A stretch of DNA of 64,000 bases from Sulfurospirillum barnesii SES-3. GTDB taxonomy: Bacteria; Campylobacterota; Campylobacteria; Campylobacterales; Sulfurospirillaceae. The position numbers were made by a program, and so were the translations under genes. The stretch's first letter is position 1; each line of letters starts with the position of its first letter. The DNA lies in NCBI RefSeq assembly GCF_000265295.1, contig NC_018002.1:2356001-2420000 (forward strand), in the 5' to 3' direction. The notes under the pieces were generated by a model. The model saw only the letters and a program-made list of their open reading frames with translations. It was not told the DNA's origin and did not search any database. This document shows positions 29,274-40,689 of the stretch, one piece after another.

Positions 29274-29912
29274 ATGCCTTTACATGTAACGATTTTAACC
29301 GCTCAAAATGCCTTAGCTTTTGATGGCTTTTATGCCATCTACGCCAAGGCATTTCCTCCTAGCGAACAAAAGAGTAAAGAGACACTTTTCTCCATGCTTG
29401 AGGCTCCTTTTTACACCATTTATTTAGCGTATAATGACGAAGAAATTGTTGGCTTTTGTATTATCTTTCATCCTCAAAATACTGATTTTTTTCTTCTTGA
29501 ATACATTGCCATTACTCCACACATTCAAGCCAAAGGCTTAGGCTCTTTTTTGCTAAAAAAAAGCATTGAATTGCTCTTTGATAAAGAGGGAATTCGCCCC
29601 ATTCTCATTGAAATAGACTCACCCGAACATGCCTCTTTCGAGCAGGAAATCCGTGAAAAAAGAGAGCGGTTCTACCGTAAAATGGGTGCTTTAAAAATCA
29701 AGCCTTTTGATTATATGTTACCGCTTCACAGTGATGAAACACCACCTCCTATGAAACTTTTACTGCTGCATTACCCACACACAACACTTGAAAAAGCGAC
29801 CCTCAAACGATGGCTTGAAACCTTATATAATGGCGCATACAACTGTTCCAAAGATGACCCTCGCATTGCACAGATGCTTGCTCATACACCCTCTTATTTT
29901 AAGTTTGACTAA
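29274..29912 (+). CDS. GNAT-family acetyltransferase
   Basis: A 212-residue protein with a GNAT core: a beta strand with EYIAITPHIQAKGLGSFLL (about 81-99) is the acetyl-CoA-binding motif A. Substrate unknown. A TTACATGTAA copy sits at codons 3-6, directly after the start (MPLHVT). It is co-oriented with dcd at a six-base gap, so co-transcribed. The C-terminal third (about 150-212) is not part of the usual fold. Confidence 0.75.
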   Translation: MPLHVTILTAQNALAFDGFYAIYAKAFPPSEQKSKETLFSMLEAPFYTIYLAYNDEEIVGFCIIFHPQNTDFFLLEYIAITPHIQAKGLGSFLLKKSIELLFDKEGIRPILIEIDSPEHASFEQEIREKRERFYRKMGALKIKPFDYMLPLHSDETPPPMKLLLLHYPHTTLEKATLKRWLETLYNGAYNCSKDDPRIAQMLAHTPSYFKFD

Positions 29913-29932
29913 AAAAAACACAATACCCTAAA

Positions 29933-30430
29933 TTATTTTTTATTTCTCACCCAACGTATTTTGTATGCAATCCCTTGAGTATGGGCATCTACCCTAGCCT
30001 GCATAAAATCCATCGTATAAAACAATGAAGGCATCTCTTTAGTCTCTTCATTACTCAAATACGTTGTTCTACTCCAATACGTAGACTCCCCTTCATCAGA
30101 GTCTATATCAGGGAAAACCGTACTATCAATAGGATAATCTTTACACGCTACATCCACTAAACTTGCAAGTTCATCAATACTCGGTAAACGCCATTTTTTA
30201 TTAGTTTGTTCTATTTTCCTAGCTTCTTTTAATGTTAAAAGCTCTATCTCACCAACACATCCAACACCATTTTTCCAAGACATCCCATGCGTACATCGAC
30301 TCCAAATTAGCCCTGTTTTTTTATCATATACTTCCGCATTATTTTGCACTAAAGAGAAACTTTTAGTGCATTTTGCAGACATGGTTTGAACAAAAAAAAT
30401 TAAAAAAAAGAGGCAAACCATACTTTTCAT
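29933..30430 (-). CDS. Exported DUF1566 (Lcl C-terminal-like) protein
   Basis: A 165-residue protein with a signal peptide of about 19 residues (cleavage near MSA). The rest matches the DUF1566 pattern: VYDKKTGLIWSRC, a cysteine-containing loop, KKWRLPSIDELASLVD, and a YWSRTTY segment. Function of the domain is not established; related domains occur in surface-exposed proteins. It is downstream of the rRNA methyltransferase gene with a two-base gap. Confidence 0.72.
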   Translation of the reverse strand: MKSMVCLFFLIFFVQTMSAKCTKSFSLVQNNAEVYDKKTGLIWSRCTHGMSWKNGVGCVGEIELLTLKEARKIEQTNKKWRLPSIDELASLVDVACKDYPIDSTVFPDIDSDEGESTYWSRTTYLSNEETKEMPSLFYTMDFMQARVDAHTQGIAYKIRWVRNKK

Positions 30431-30432
30431 AA

Positions 30433-31605
30433 TTACTTCTCAACCCTCAACAACAACCCATTTAAATAAAACGAAGCACTTGCGTTAATCAAGCACGGGT
30501 GGTCACTGTCTTGTTGCATCTGCTCTAAAAGTACGTACTGTACTTTGACATCGTGGGAGACTTCCATCGCAATATCTAACAACTCTTTGCGCCCCACATG
30601 GTGTGAACACGAGAAAAAGCCAATCAACCCGCCATCTTTCACTGCTTTGGTGGACTCCATCAAAAGGTGTTTAAAGCCTCGTTTAGCACCTACGGCTTGC
30701 TCTTTGGTTTTGGCAAAGGATGGCGGGTCGATGATGACCATATCGAAGCTATTTTTGTATTTTTGCTCTTTTAAAAAGGTGAAAACATCGTTTACATGTA
30801 AAGATTCACTCACAAGTTCATTGTGTTCTAAATTGGCTTTGGTTTGCTCAATGGCCGAGTCGGAGGCATCAACGAACACGCACTCTTTAGCTCCTGCATG
30901 CAACGCATAAATGCCAAAGCCCCCTGCGTTGCAACACAAGTCTAAAACCTTATCATTTTCTTTAATGTACTGTGCACATATGCTTCTGTTTTTGCGCTGG
31001 TCAAGGTAAAAGCCTGTCTTTTGCGCATCTTCAATGTCCACTAAAAAACGTAAACCGTTTTCCTTGAGTTCAAACTGCACACAAGGCTCTCCAAACAGTG
31101 TGCCGTTTTTATCTTCAAGCCCTTCAATTTCACGAGAGTGTAGGTCTGATTTTTCAACCATCCACGTGGGATTTAAAAACTGTTTGAGCGTGCTGATGAT
31201 GAGCTCACGGTACACTTCCATGCCTGCGGTGTTGATTTGAATGGCAAGATTTTCACCGTATTTATCGACAATGAGTCCAGGTAAAAAATCGGCTTCGGAG
31301 TGAATAAGCCGTACAGAATTGCTCACGTTTAAAAGCGCTTCACGTTTTTTAATGGCATTTTTAATGCGGTTATGAAAAAACTTTTTACCAATCTCCTCTT
31401 TTCCAAAACTAAGAACCCGTGCAAAAATGGCACATTTGGGATTGACATAGGCGGTTCCTAAAAAACCATCTTTTTTAGAAAAGAGTGCGACCACTTCACC
31501 ACTTTGAAACTCTTCTTTGTTAGAGTCGATTTCGTTGGCATAAACCCATGGGGTAAAACGTCTAAGTTTTGGAACAACGGAGTGTTTGATATAGACTTTA
31601 TTCAT
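30433..31605 (-). CDS. Class I SAM-dependent 23S rRNA methyltransferase, RlmI-like
   Basis: A 390-residue cytoplasmic protein with an N-terminal PUA-like domain (LRRFTPWVYANEID...), an EEHD-like middle part and a C-terminal Rossmann methyltransferase (VLDLCCNAGGFGIYALHAGA, about 220-240; catalytic DPPSFAK). The layout is that of RlmI, which makes 5-methylcytosine in 23S rRNA; the exact target is inferred. It overlaps the upstream hydrolase gene by eight bases. A TTACATGTAA copy encodes LHVN (30792-30801). Confidence 0.85.
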   Translation of the reverse strand: MNKVYIKHSVVPKLRRFTPWVYANEIDSNKEEFQSGEVVALFSKKDGFLGTAYVNPKCAIFARVLSFGKEEIGKKFFHNRIKNAIKKREALLNVSNSVRLIHSEADFLPGLIVDKYGENLAIQINTAGMEVYRELIISTLKQFLNPTWMVEKSDLHSREIEGLEDKNGTLFGEPCVQFELKENGLRFLVDIEDAQKTGFYLDQRKNRSICAQYIKENDKVLDLCCNAGGFGIYALHAGAKECVFVDASDSAIEQTKANLEHNELVSESLHVNDVFTFLKEQKYKNSFDMVIIDPPSFAKTKEQAVGAKRGFKHLLMESTKAVKDGGLIGFFSCSHHVGRKELLDIAMEVSHDVKVQYVLLEQMQQDSDHPCLINASASFYLNGLLLRVEK

Positions 31606-32380
31606 TAAAATTTCCTAATATTTTTTGAAGCTCTTCACAAAAAGAGGGATGGGTAAGCACATCGCCGTGTGTCGTATTTGAAAAGCTTACATGTAAAGGA
31701 GTATCGGGCATAGCCTCTAAGAGTTTTTCAAGATGGTAGCGTGGAATGGTCGCATCGTTTTGCACCTCCATCACCGCAACCTTAGCATTCACAAACGGAA
31801 GATAACGCACACTCTCAAATTTATGTTTTACTAAATAATCAATGGGAAAAATGGGGTATTTTTTCTGTGCCATAGAGACAATGGAGTCATACGGGGTTAA
31901 AAGCACCAAACCATCATTCACCCTTTTGGATGCCAAAAAACTTGCCACCCCACTGCCCAAACTTCGCCCCATAATCACCACTTTTCTACCCCGTGCGTAG
32001 GTGTCATAAATTTTCAGTGCATCGCTAAAAAATGCTTCCTCACTGGGTTTTCCACCACTTTTGCCATAACCTCTATAATTAAACGCAATCACATCATAGC
32101 CTTGCAAGGCTTTTACATGTAAGACAAAATGGGTAGCATCGTCTGCATTACCACCAAAGTAAAGGAGCAATCCTGCATTGCTCTGTTCATCTTTACGTAA
32201 AATCCCTTCTAAAACAACATTTTCATTTACATGTAACGCTAATGGCTCTAGATTTTCGCCTTGTGGGGCGGGTTTTTCTTCAATGAGATGTGCTGCAAAA
32301 ATCTGTTTCTCTTGGGTAAAATAAAGATACCCCATCGCTCCCACATAGAGCACCACCACACCCATTAAAACCTTAATCAT
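31598..32380 (-). CDS. Membrane-anchored alpha/beta hydrolase
   Basis: A 260-residue protein with an N-terminal membrane helix (about 4-17) and an alpha/beta hydrolase fold. The nucleophile elbow is GRSLGSG, preceded by a NYRGYGKSGG loop; a late aspartate (QNDATIP) and histidine (TTHGDVL) complete a likely catalytic triad. It resembles the YfhR/Bem46 group, of unknown substrate. It carries three TTACATGTAA copies in 783 bases (31687, 32113, 32227), the highest density in the window. It overlaps neighbours at both ends. Confidence 0.82.
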   Translation of the reverse strand: MIKVLMGVVVLYVGAMGYLYFTQEKQIFAAHLIEEKPAPQGENLEPLALHVNENVVLEGILRKDEQSNAGLLLYFGGNADDATHFVLHVKALQGYDVIAFNYRGYGKSGGKPSEEAFFSDALKIYDTYARGRKVVIMGRSLGSGVASFLASKRVNDGLVLLTPYDSIVSMAQKKYPIFPIDYLVKHKFESVRYLPFVNAKVAVMEVQNDATIPRYHLEKLLEAMPDTPLHVSFSNTTHGDVLTHPSFCEELQKILGNFNE

Positions 32381-32964
32381 ACCCCCTCCTTCTTCAAAAA
32401 CACGGTAAAATCCCCCTCCATATACCCCTCGTACATTTGCACTTCGTAAGCAAAATCGCTCACATACGCTTCAATTTCTTCGGGTAAAAAGTAGTTAAAA
32501 TGCCCCTCACGCTCTTCACCCCTTAAGAGATTAAAAATAAATCCCTGATTGCACGCCTCAAAACAACGGCGAATGAAGGTAAAAGTCTCCTCACGGCTTA
32601 AAATATTCATCGATCCGCTGGCAACGTAAAAATCCGCCAACGCAAGGCTATCGTTTAAAATATCACACTTAACACAGTGCTGTTTGGTACGTTTTTGTGC
32701 GACAAAAAGTGCTTCTAAAAGCACATCATACCCTGTATATGCCCTAGGAACGGTGCCTTTTTGTTGTAAAAAAAGGTAAAAATCACCAAAACCACACCCC
32801 GCATCAATCACACTGCTGTGCTGTAAATAGGGCATTAAAAGCTCATAAATCACTTCAAAACGGATATGCTGTGAGCCCTTAGAGTTCCAATTCAACCCAC
32901 GGGCAGTACACCCGTAGCGTTTTATAGCATTTTGGTAAAAGCGTTGGTTGTTAATACGAGACAT
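32377..32964 (-). CDS. Class I SAM-dependent methyltransferase
   Basis: A 195-residue methyltransferase; motif I is VIDAGCGFGDFYLFL (about 59-73). Substrate unknown. It ends overlapping the hydrolase by four bases. No ribosome site is visible before the ATG. It lies just downstream of flaC, on the same strand. Confidence 0.75.
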   Translation of the reverse strand: MSRINNQRFYQNAIKRYGCTARGLNWNSKGSQHIRFEVIYELLMPYLQHSSVIDAGCGFGDFYLFLQQKGTVPRAYTGYDVLLEALFVAQKRTKQHCVKCDILNDSLALADFYVASGSMNILSREETFTFIRRCFEACNQGFIFNLLRGEEREGHFNYFLPEEIEAYVSDFAYEVQMYEGYMEGDFTVFLKKEGV

Positions 32965-32991
32965 CAGAAGAAGGTGAAAAAGGAGGCACGT

Positions 32992-33711
32992 TTAATTTAA
33001 AAGTGCCAAAATACTTTGTTGCATCAAATTGTTCTGATGCACTTGGGCAAGCGTTGAGCTGGTCAGTTTTATCTCATCACTGTTCAGTTGGGCGATTTTT
33101 TCTTCCATTGGTTTTTCTGCAATCTGCGCATTAGCGCTGCTTAAATTGGTAATCGTAGTCAGCGAATTGGTAATCTCACTCATAGCACGATTGATACTAC
33201 CACCTGCGGTTTGGCTTAAACTGCTCAAATTTTCTCTAAAATTGGCAATGCCTTCTTGATCATCCACCGAAAGTTCTGAGAGTCCTGAAACTTCAAGTCC
33301 ATAAGCACTGGAGAGCATATTTTGCCCATTGTACGTGGTCTGCTCTGTGATGTCTTGCATCGCCCCTTGGATGGCACTAAACTCTTTTTGCACCATCGCT
33401 CTTTGATCATCATTGAGGGAAGCGCTGTTGTAGCGTACGGAGAGTTCATTCAGCCTATCACTGTTGGCTTGAAGCGCTTGGAGTGAGCTATCGGCAATTT
33501 GGTACATGCTCACCGTTTCATTGGCATTTTGGACACTTTGGGTGAGCGAAGAGATTTGAGAAGAGAGGGCATCGGAGATAACAAGATTGGCACTATCAAC
33601 CCCGCTAAGCTCTTTCATTGCACCAATTTTTTCTAATGTATTTGAGGTATTCTCTTTGTTTTGTGAAATAAGATTGAGAATTTGGGTATTGGAACTGCTT
33701 GAAATTTTCAT
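32992..33711 (-). CDS. flaC: FlaC-like secreted flagellin homologue
   Basis: A 239-residue flagellin-like protein with the N- and C-terminal helical D0/D1 parts but without the variable D2/D3 domains, like Campylobacter FlaC, which is secreted through the flagellar apparatus and modulates host or cell interactions. A GTG at 33714 is immediately followed by ATG; AAGGGG is better placed for the ATG at 33711. It has its own near-consensus sigma-70 promoter, unlike the main flagellin with a sigma-28 one. It marks the left border of the flagellin glycosylation genes. Confidence 0.78.
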   Translation of the reverse strand: MKISSSSNTQILNLISQNKENTSNTLEKIGAMKELSGVDSANLVISDALSSQISSLTQSVQNANETVSMYQIADSSLQALQANSDRLNELSVRYNSASLNDDQRAMVQKEFSAIQGAMQDITEQTTYNGQNMLSSAYGLEVSGLSELSVDDQEGIANFRENLSSLSQTAGGSINRAMSEITNSLTTITNLSSANAQIAEKPMEEKIAQLNSDEIKLTSSTLAQVHQNNLMQQSILALLN

Positions 33712-33739
33712 CACATGCCCCTTACTTAAAGATGTCTTT

Positions 33740-33769
33740 ATTATACTACTCCTATCATACTCTTGTCAA
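33740..33769 (-). promoter_or_regulatory. Near-consensus sigma-70 promoter of flaC
   Basis: On the reverse strand, a perfect TTGACA (33769-33764) and a perfect TATAAT (33745-33740) are separated by 18 bases, about 30 bases before the flaC start. Both hexamers are perfect, which is rare in this group. Confidence 0.75.
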
Positions 33770-33804
33770 ATAGAGTGCGGAATTAGAATTGCTTTTTAAA
33801 ATAA

Positions 33805-35932
<2,128 letters not shown>

Positions 35933-35936
<4 letters not shown>

Positions 35937-36634
35937 ACATTGCTATTATCCCCGCACGAGGGGGAAGTAAGCGCATTCCTCGCAAAAATATCAAGGAGTT
36001 TTGCGGTAAACCCATCATCACTTACAGCATTGAAACAGCTCAAAAAAGCGGACTGTTTGATAAAATCATCGTGAGCACCGATGATGAAGCCATAGCCGAT
36101 GTCGCACGTTTTTATGGAGCTGAAGTTCCTTTTATGCGACCTCGTGAACTCAGTGATGATTACACGCCTACGATTCCCGTTATTGCCCATGCGATTCAAA
36201 ACAGTGGCATATATACTAATGGCATCAAAGCCGTCTGTTGTCTCTACGCTACCGCACCCTTTGTTCAGGCTTCTTTTCTCCAAAAGGCTTATGAAAAACT
36301 TTTTACATGTACCGCGCTTTATTGCTTTAGTGCAACCCGTTTTTCCTTCCCCATTCAGCGAGCCATCCGCCTCACCCATGATGATAGGGTTGAAATGTTT
36401 TCTCCTGAAAATTTTGCCATTCGGAGTCAGGATTTAAAAGAGGCGTACCACGATGCAGGGCAATTTTATTGGGGAAAGCCAGAAGCATGGTTAGAGAATA
36501 AAACCATCTTTGCACCCCATTCAACAGCTTTTTTACTACCTCCTCACCTCGTGCAAGACATCGACACGCCTGAAGATTGGATAAGGGCGGAACTCATGTA
36601 TAAGATAGTTCATGAAAATACTCATCAGGGCTGA
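35933..36634 (+). CDS. pseF: CMP-pseudaminic acid synthetase
   Basis: A 233-residue cytidylyltransferase activating pseudaminic acid with CTP. The nucleotide-binding N terminus IPARGGSKRIPRKNI is clear. The frame is open farther upstream inside pseC, but the ATG overlapping the pseC stop gives the normal N terminus. Its 3' end overlaps pseG by 23 bases. A near-copy of the palindrome (TTACATGTAC, 36303-36312) is present. Confidence 0.94.
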
Positions 36635-37469
36635 TAGTTCAAGCACCATAGGACTTGGGCACATCATGAGAGACCTTGTCCTTGCCAAAGAATTTGAGGG
36701 TGAAGTCATTTTTGCGTGCCAAGCGCTAGAGGGCAATATTATTGACCAAATTCCCTACGAGGTTAAACGCCTCACGTCTAACGATGCGGGCGAACTTATC
36801 GCACTGATTCACGCTTTACATGTAACGCTTTTAGTCATCGACCATTACGGCATTGACGTCTCTTTCGAGCGAAAAATCAAAGAGGCAATGGGGGTGAAGA
36901 TTTTAAGCGTTGATGACACCTATGAGAGCCATCACTGCGATATTCTCCTCAACCCAAACCTTTATGCGGACGCTTCACGCTACGAGGGGCTTGTTCCAAA
37001 AGGGTGCGAACTTCGTTGTGGAGTGCCTTTGATACGAGAAGAGTTCCATACAGAAAAAACGATTCAGCGTGAGAAAATCTACGATGTGTGCATTGCGATG
37101 GGGGGAAGTGACGCAAGCAATCTAACGCAAACCATTTTACAAACCTTACCCAAAGACAAACGCATTGCCATTCTCACAACCACTGCCAATGCACATCTTG
37201 AAGCGTTGAAATCTTTTGTGGCAGATACGCCTAACATCGCTTTACATGTAAACTCAAAAGAAGTAGCTAAACTTTTGCACCAAAGCCATTGTGTCATTAC
37301 AACACCTAGCGTGATGGTGCATGAGGTGCTCTTTATGGAAGTGCCTTTTATTGCCATTCAAACAGCCCAAAATCAAGAAGCAATGTTTCAGTATCTTCAC
37401 CAAAAGGGCTATCTTGTGTTAAAGGAGTGGAATGAGCACGCATTTATGCGACTTTACAACGCTAAGTAA
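36612..37469 (+). CDS. pseG: UDP-sugar hydrolase of pseudaminic acid synthesis
   Basis: A 285-residue GT-B-fold hydrolase that releases UDP from the 2,4-diacetamido sugar. The N-terminal GLGHIMRD loop carries the catalytic histidine of PseG. It overlaps pseF by 23 and pseH by 38 bases. Two palindrome copies encode LHVT and LHVN (36816-36825, 37242-37251). Confidence 0.92.
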   Translation: MKILIRADSSSTIGLGHIMRDLVLAKEFEGEVIFACQALEGNIIDQIPYEVKRLTSNDAGELIALIHALHVTLLVIDHYGIDVSFERKIKEAMGVKILSVDDTYESHHCDILLNPNLYADASRYEGLVPKGCELRCGVPLIREEFHTEKTIQREKIYDVCIAMGGSDASNLTQTILQTLPKDKRIAILTTTANAHLEALKSFVADTPNIALHVNSKEVAKLLHQSHCVITTPSVMVHEVLFMEVPFIAIQTAQNQEAMFQYLHQKGYLVLKEWNEHAFMRLYNAK

Positions 37470-37920
37470 CACCCAAAAAGCAATGATTTTAACATGGCGC
37501 AACCACGAAAAGGTAAGAGCCTTTATGTACCATGTGCAGATGATTTCACTTGAAGAACACCTACTTTTTATAGAGAGTTTAAAAAAATCTCTGGATAAAC
37601 GCTATTTTTTGGTGCAACACAAAGGTGTGGATATAGGCGTGATTGATTTTACGCATATCACACAACAATGCGCAACCATAGGACTTTACGCCAATCCCAC
37701 ACTTTCTCGCAAAGGAATAGGCAAAGAGTTGATGAATGCCATCATCACCTATGGATTTGAAGCCTTACATGTAAAAAAACTCTGTGCGGAACTCTTTGCG
37801 TTTAATACCAAAGCCAAAGCACTGTATGAAGCCTTTGGCTTTTGCGAGACAGCACGAAAAACAATAAATAAACACGAGATTATTTGTATGGAGTTAGACA
37901 ATGAACATCGCTCATTTTGA
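37432..37920 (+). CDS. pseH: Pseudaminic acid N-acetyltransferase
   Basis: A 162-residue GNAT enzyme that acetylates the 4-amino group of the PseC product. Motif A is NPTLSRKGIGKELMNAI (about 86-102). Overlaps both neighbours. A palindrome copy encodes LHVK (37765-37774). Confidence 0.9.
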   Translation: MSTHLCDFTTLSNTQKAMILTWRNHEKVRAFMYHVQMISLEEHLLFIESLKKSLDKRYFLVQHKGVDIGVIDFTHITQQCATIGLYANPTLSRKGIGKELMNAIITYGFEALHVKKLCAELFAFNTKAKALYEAFGFCETARKTINKHEIICMELDNEHRSF

Positions 37921-38938
37921 TTTAAACAGCCCTCACACGTTTATTATCGCTGAACTCTCCGCCAATCATGGGCAGAGTTTGGACATTGCCAAACAAACGA
38001 TACGTGCTGCCAAAAAAGCAGGAGCGGACGCTATCAAGCTTCAAACCTATACCGCCGATACACTCACCATCAACTGCGATAAAGAAGACTTTGTGGTGAA
38101 AGGCGGAACACTCTGGGATAACAAAACCTTGTATGCACTCTATGAAGAAGCCTACACCCCATGGGAATGGCACGAGGCACTGTTTGCGTGTGCTAAAGAA
38201 GAGGGATTGCTCTGTTTTTCAACTCCCTTTGATAAACGTGCGGTGGACTTTTTAGAATCATTTAACCCACCTGCCTACAAAATTGCTAGCTTTGAAATTA
38301 CAGATTACGCCCTCGTGCGCTACGTCGCCTCTAAAAAACGCCCCATTATTATCTCCACGGGCATTGCCACACTGGAAGAAATCGAAGATGTCGTACGCAT
38401 CTGCAAGGAAGAGGGAAATGAGGAGATTGTTTTACTTCAATGCACGTCATCCTATCCTGCTCCTTTAGAGGATGCCAATCTTCTGATGATTCCTGAGTTA
38501 CAAAAGCGTTTTGGAGTCATTGCGGGATTTTCAGACCACACCTTAGGTCTCACCGCCCCTGTCATGGCAGTAGCCCTTGGAGCAAAAGTGATTGAAAAAC
38601 ATTTTATCTTAGATAAAAGCATTGGTGGAGCCGATGCCTCTTTTTCACTTGATGTGGAAGCGTTTTCAGCAATGGTGCACGCCGTGCGTGAAGCAGAAAA
38701 ATTACGAGGGGAAGTTTCTTACCCAAACGAGCCAAACACCATTAAAGGACGACAGTTTTCCAGAAGCCTCTATGTCACCAAAGCCATTCAAAAAGGCGAA
38801 GTTTTTACAGAAGAGAACATTCGCTCCATTCGCCCAGGGTATGGACTGCATCCAAAATATCTAGGAGAGATTTTAGGCAAACGTGCCTCCAAAAACCTAA
38901 GCAAAGGGGAGAGGGCTACCAAAGAGATGTTAGACTAG
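37901..38938 (+). CDS. pseI: Pseudaminic acid synthase
   Basis: A 345-residue NeuB-family enzyme condensing the free sugar with phosphoenolpyruvate. It has the TIM-barrel start with GADAIKLQTYTADTLT, an EKHF/DKS segment, and the C-terminal antifreeze-like (SAF) domain from about residue 285. It ends the operon. Its stop codon overlaps the stop of the convergent DUF354 gene inside ACTAGT, and no terminator is visible. Confidence 0.94.
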   Translation: MNIAHFDLNSPHTFIIAELSANHGQSLDIAKQTIRAAKKAGADAIKLQTYTADTLTINCDKEDFVVKGGTLWDNKTLYALYEEAYTPWEWHEALFACAKEEGLLCFSTPFDKRAVDFLESFNPPAYKIASFEITDYALVRYVASKKRPIIISTGIATLEEIEDVVRICKEEGNEEIVLLQCTSSYPAPLEDANLLMIPELQKRFGVIAGFSDHTLGLTAPVMAVALGAKVIEKHFILDKSIGGADASFSLDVEAFSAMVHAVREAEKLRGEVSYPNEPNTIKGRQFSRSLYVTKAIQKGEVFTEENIRSIRPGYGLHPKYLGEILGKRASKNLSKGERATKEMLD

Positions 38939-39999
38939 TCTAAAATAGCCTCCACTATGGCTTCCACATCCACTACCATAGCACCGAAAACTTCTTTGGC
39001 TCTTTCATCGTAACGCTTGCTCATCATACGTCCCACCGCTTCAAGCAATTCCTCTTTGGTATTGACCCACTCCATCAACCCTTGGTCGATTTGGTATTTG
39101 TCATAGTGGCTGATAAAACTGCGTGTAGAGATGGTAGGCGTTCCAAAATAGCATGCCTCGGTATTGAGCGTTCCTCCTCCTCCGATAAACAAATCCGCAT
39201 AGGCTAAAAGATGCTGAATGACCACTTTTTCTTCTAACACGCTCACAAAAGGAAATTGCTCTTTAAGATAACGGCTCTCGTAACGAGGAATAATGACAAT
39301 ATTTGCCCCTGTTTGTGTAGCAATCTCTTGCATCGCATCGTACAAAATGGGGTAGTGTTTATCCACATAACTCGCTTTATATTCTTCTTCACGAATCACA
39401 ATTAACGGTTTTTTCAAATCCAAACCATACGGCTTTAAAATCGCTTCAACGCTTTTCATGTCAGGCTTAAACGCTTTGAGCCAAATGACAGGGTCGATAA
39501 ATCCGTAAGAGAAAATCTGCTCATCATCGAGTGAAAAACGGCGAAAAATATCATCAGGCACGACAAAAGGTTTAATGACACGATTGGAAAGTGGCAAGGT
39601 TAAGCGTGCTTGAGGAAGCGCTTTTTTGAAGTTTTCTTTATGGTCGGAGAGGGGAATATCGTAAAAATTAATCACAGGAATGCCCAGTCCAAACGCCACA
39701 CGATTGGCATCCACCGAACACAGACAGACCAAACGGTCGATGTTGTAGAGGCTCACAAATTCCATTAACGCCTTTTGACGTTCAATAGAAGCGTGCAATT
39801 TATCCCGCAAACACGCCCCACCAAACTCACCACGATTGGTAAAAGGGATGTTGTGTAACCGTAACAATTCCACAACTTCACTGTACCCTTCCCCTTCACG
39901 TGCCGTAATGAGTGTCTTACGCCCTTTGTTTTCAATCTGCTTGATAATGGGAATAAAAAAAAGTACCGATTTTGGAGTCACCAAATCAAACCAAATCAT
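38935..39999 (-). CDS. DUF354-family protein, glycosyltransferase-like fold
   Basis: A 354-residue protein of the DUF354 family (WFDLVTPKSVLFF start; GGGGTLNTEACYFGTP near residue 275), thought to resemble GT-B enzymes. It is next to pseI in convergent orientation and overlaps the methyltransferase gene behind it by 14 bases. It may act in polysaccharide or flagellin sugar handling; function unproven. Confidence 0.72.
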   Translation of the reverse strand: MIWFDLVTPKSVLFFIPIIKQIENKGRKTLITAREGEGYSEVVELLRLHNIPFTNRGEFGGACLRDKLHASIERQKALMEFVSLYNIDRLVCLCSVDANRVAFGLGIPVINFYDIPLSDHKENFKKALPQARLTLPLSNRVIKPFVVPDDIFRRFSLDDEQIFSYGFIDPVIWLKAFKPDMKSVEAILKPYGLDLKKPLIVIREEEYKASYVDKHYPILYDAMQEIATQTGANIVIIPRYESRYLKEQFPFVSVLEEKVVIQHLLAYADLFIGGGGTLNTEACYFGTPTISTRSFISHYDKYQIDQGLMEWVNTKEELLEAVGRMMSKRYDERAKEVFGAMVVDVEAIVEAILD

Positions 40000-40681
40000 T
40001 CATCTCTCCTTTAACGAAGCATATTCCTAGTTTTTTCATATCAACACACGATTCAAAAAAAGAGTCTTTACAAATCTTCTCCCATGCCTCTTTCATGCCC
40101 TCGGACCACGAAATATCATCAAAAACCACCACCGCTTTTGAACTCAAATAAGGTTTGAGCATCTCCAAATAGCGCACCGTTGCCTCTTTATCATGGTGAC
40201 CATCGATAAACGCCAAATCAATCTGCAAAGGCGCTTTTAAAAGGGTCGGTAAAACATCTTGAAAACGCCCAATATACTGCGTGATGTTTTTGCACCCTGC
40301 TTCGTCTATGTTCTCTTTTGCCAAAGTGGCAACAGTGGGATCACCTTCAATGGTATAAATATGTGAATCACAGCATGCTTTTGCCATATAAATCGCTGAA
40401 AAACCACAACATGTTCCAAGCTCTAAAACCTTTTTGGGACGATGCTTTTGTACCAAAGAATAAAGCTCCTGTGCCCATTCACCTTTTAAGCCAATGGATG
40501 AAAGTTGCGCGATGGTAGTCTCTTTTGGAACCCCTTGATACATCTGCTCAGGACTTCGTGTCGCCTCAGGATCTCCTGCACCATAATCCACAAGAGCAAT
40601 GAGCGCATCTTGTGCTTTTCGCTTCGTCCGAATGGCTTCAATGGCTTCAAAAATTGTATGGTCATGAGATGTAAATAGCAT
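39986..40681 (-). CDS. Class I SAM-dependent methyltransferase
   Basis: A 231-residue O-methyltransferase-like protein; motif I is VLELGTCCGFSAIYMA (about 90-105) and FIDGHHDKEATVRY follows, as in Methyltransf_24 types. AAGGA precedes the start. Likely acts on a sugar of the local glycan; inference from context. Confidence 0.78.
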   Translation of the reverse strand: MLFTSHDHTIFEAIEAIRTKRKAQDALIALVDYGAGDPEATRSPEQMYQGVPKETTIAQLSSIGLKGEWAQELYSLVQKHRPKKVLELGTCCGFSAIYMAKACCDSHIYTIEGDPTVATLAKENIDEAGCKNITQYIGRFQDVLPTLLKAPLQIDLAFIDGHHDKEATVRYLEMLKPYLSSKAVVVFDDISWSEGMKEAWEKICKDSFFESCVDMKKLGICFVKGEMNDLV

Positions 40682-40689
40682 GCTTATCC

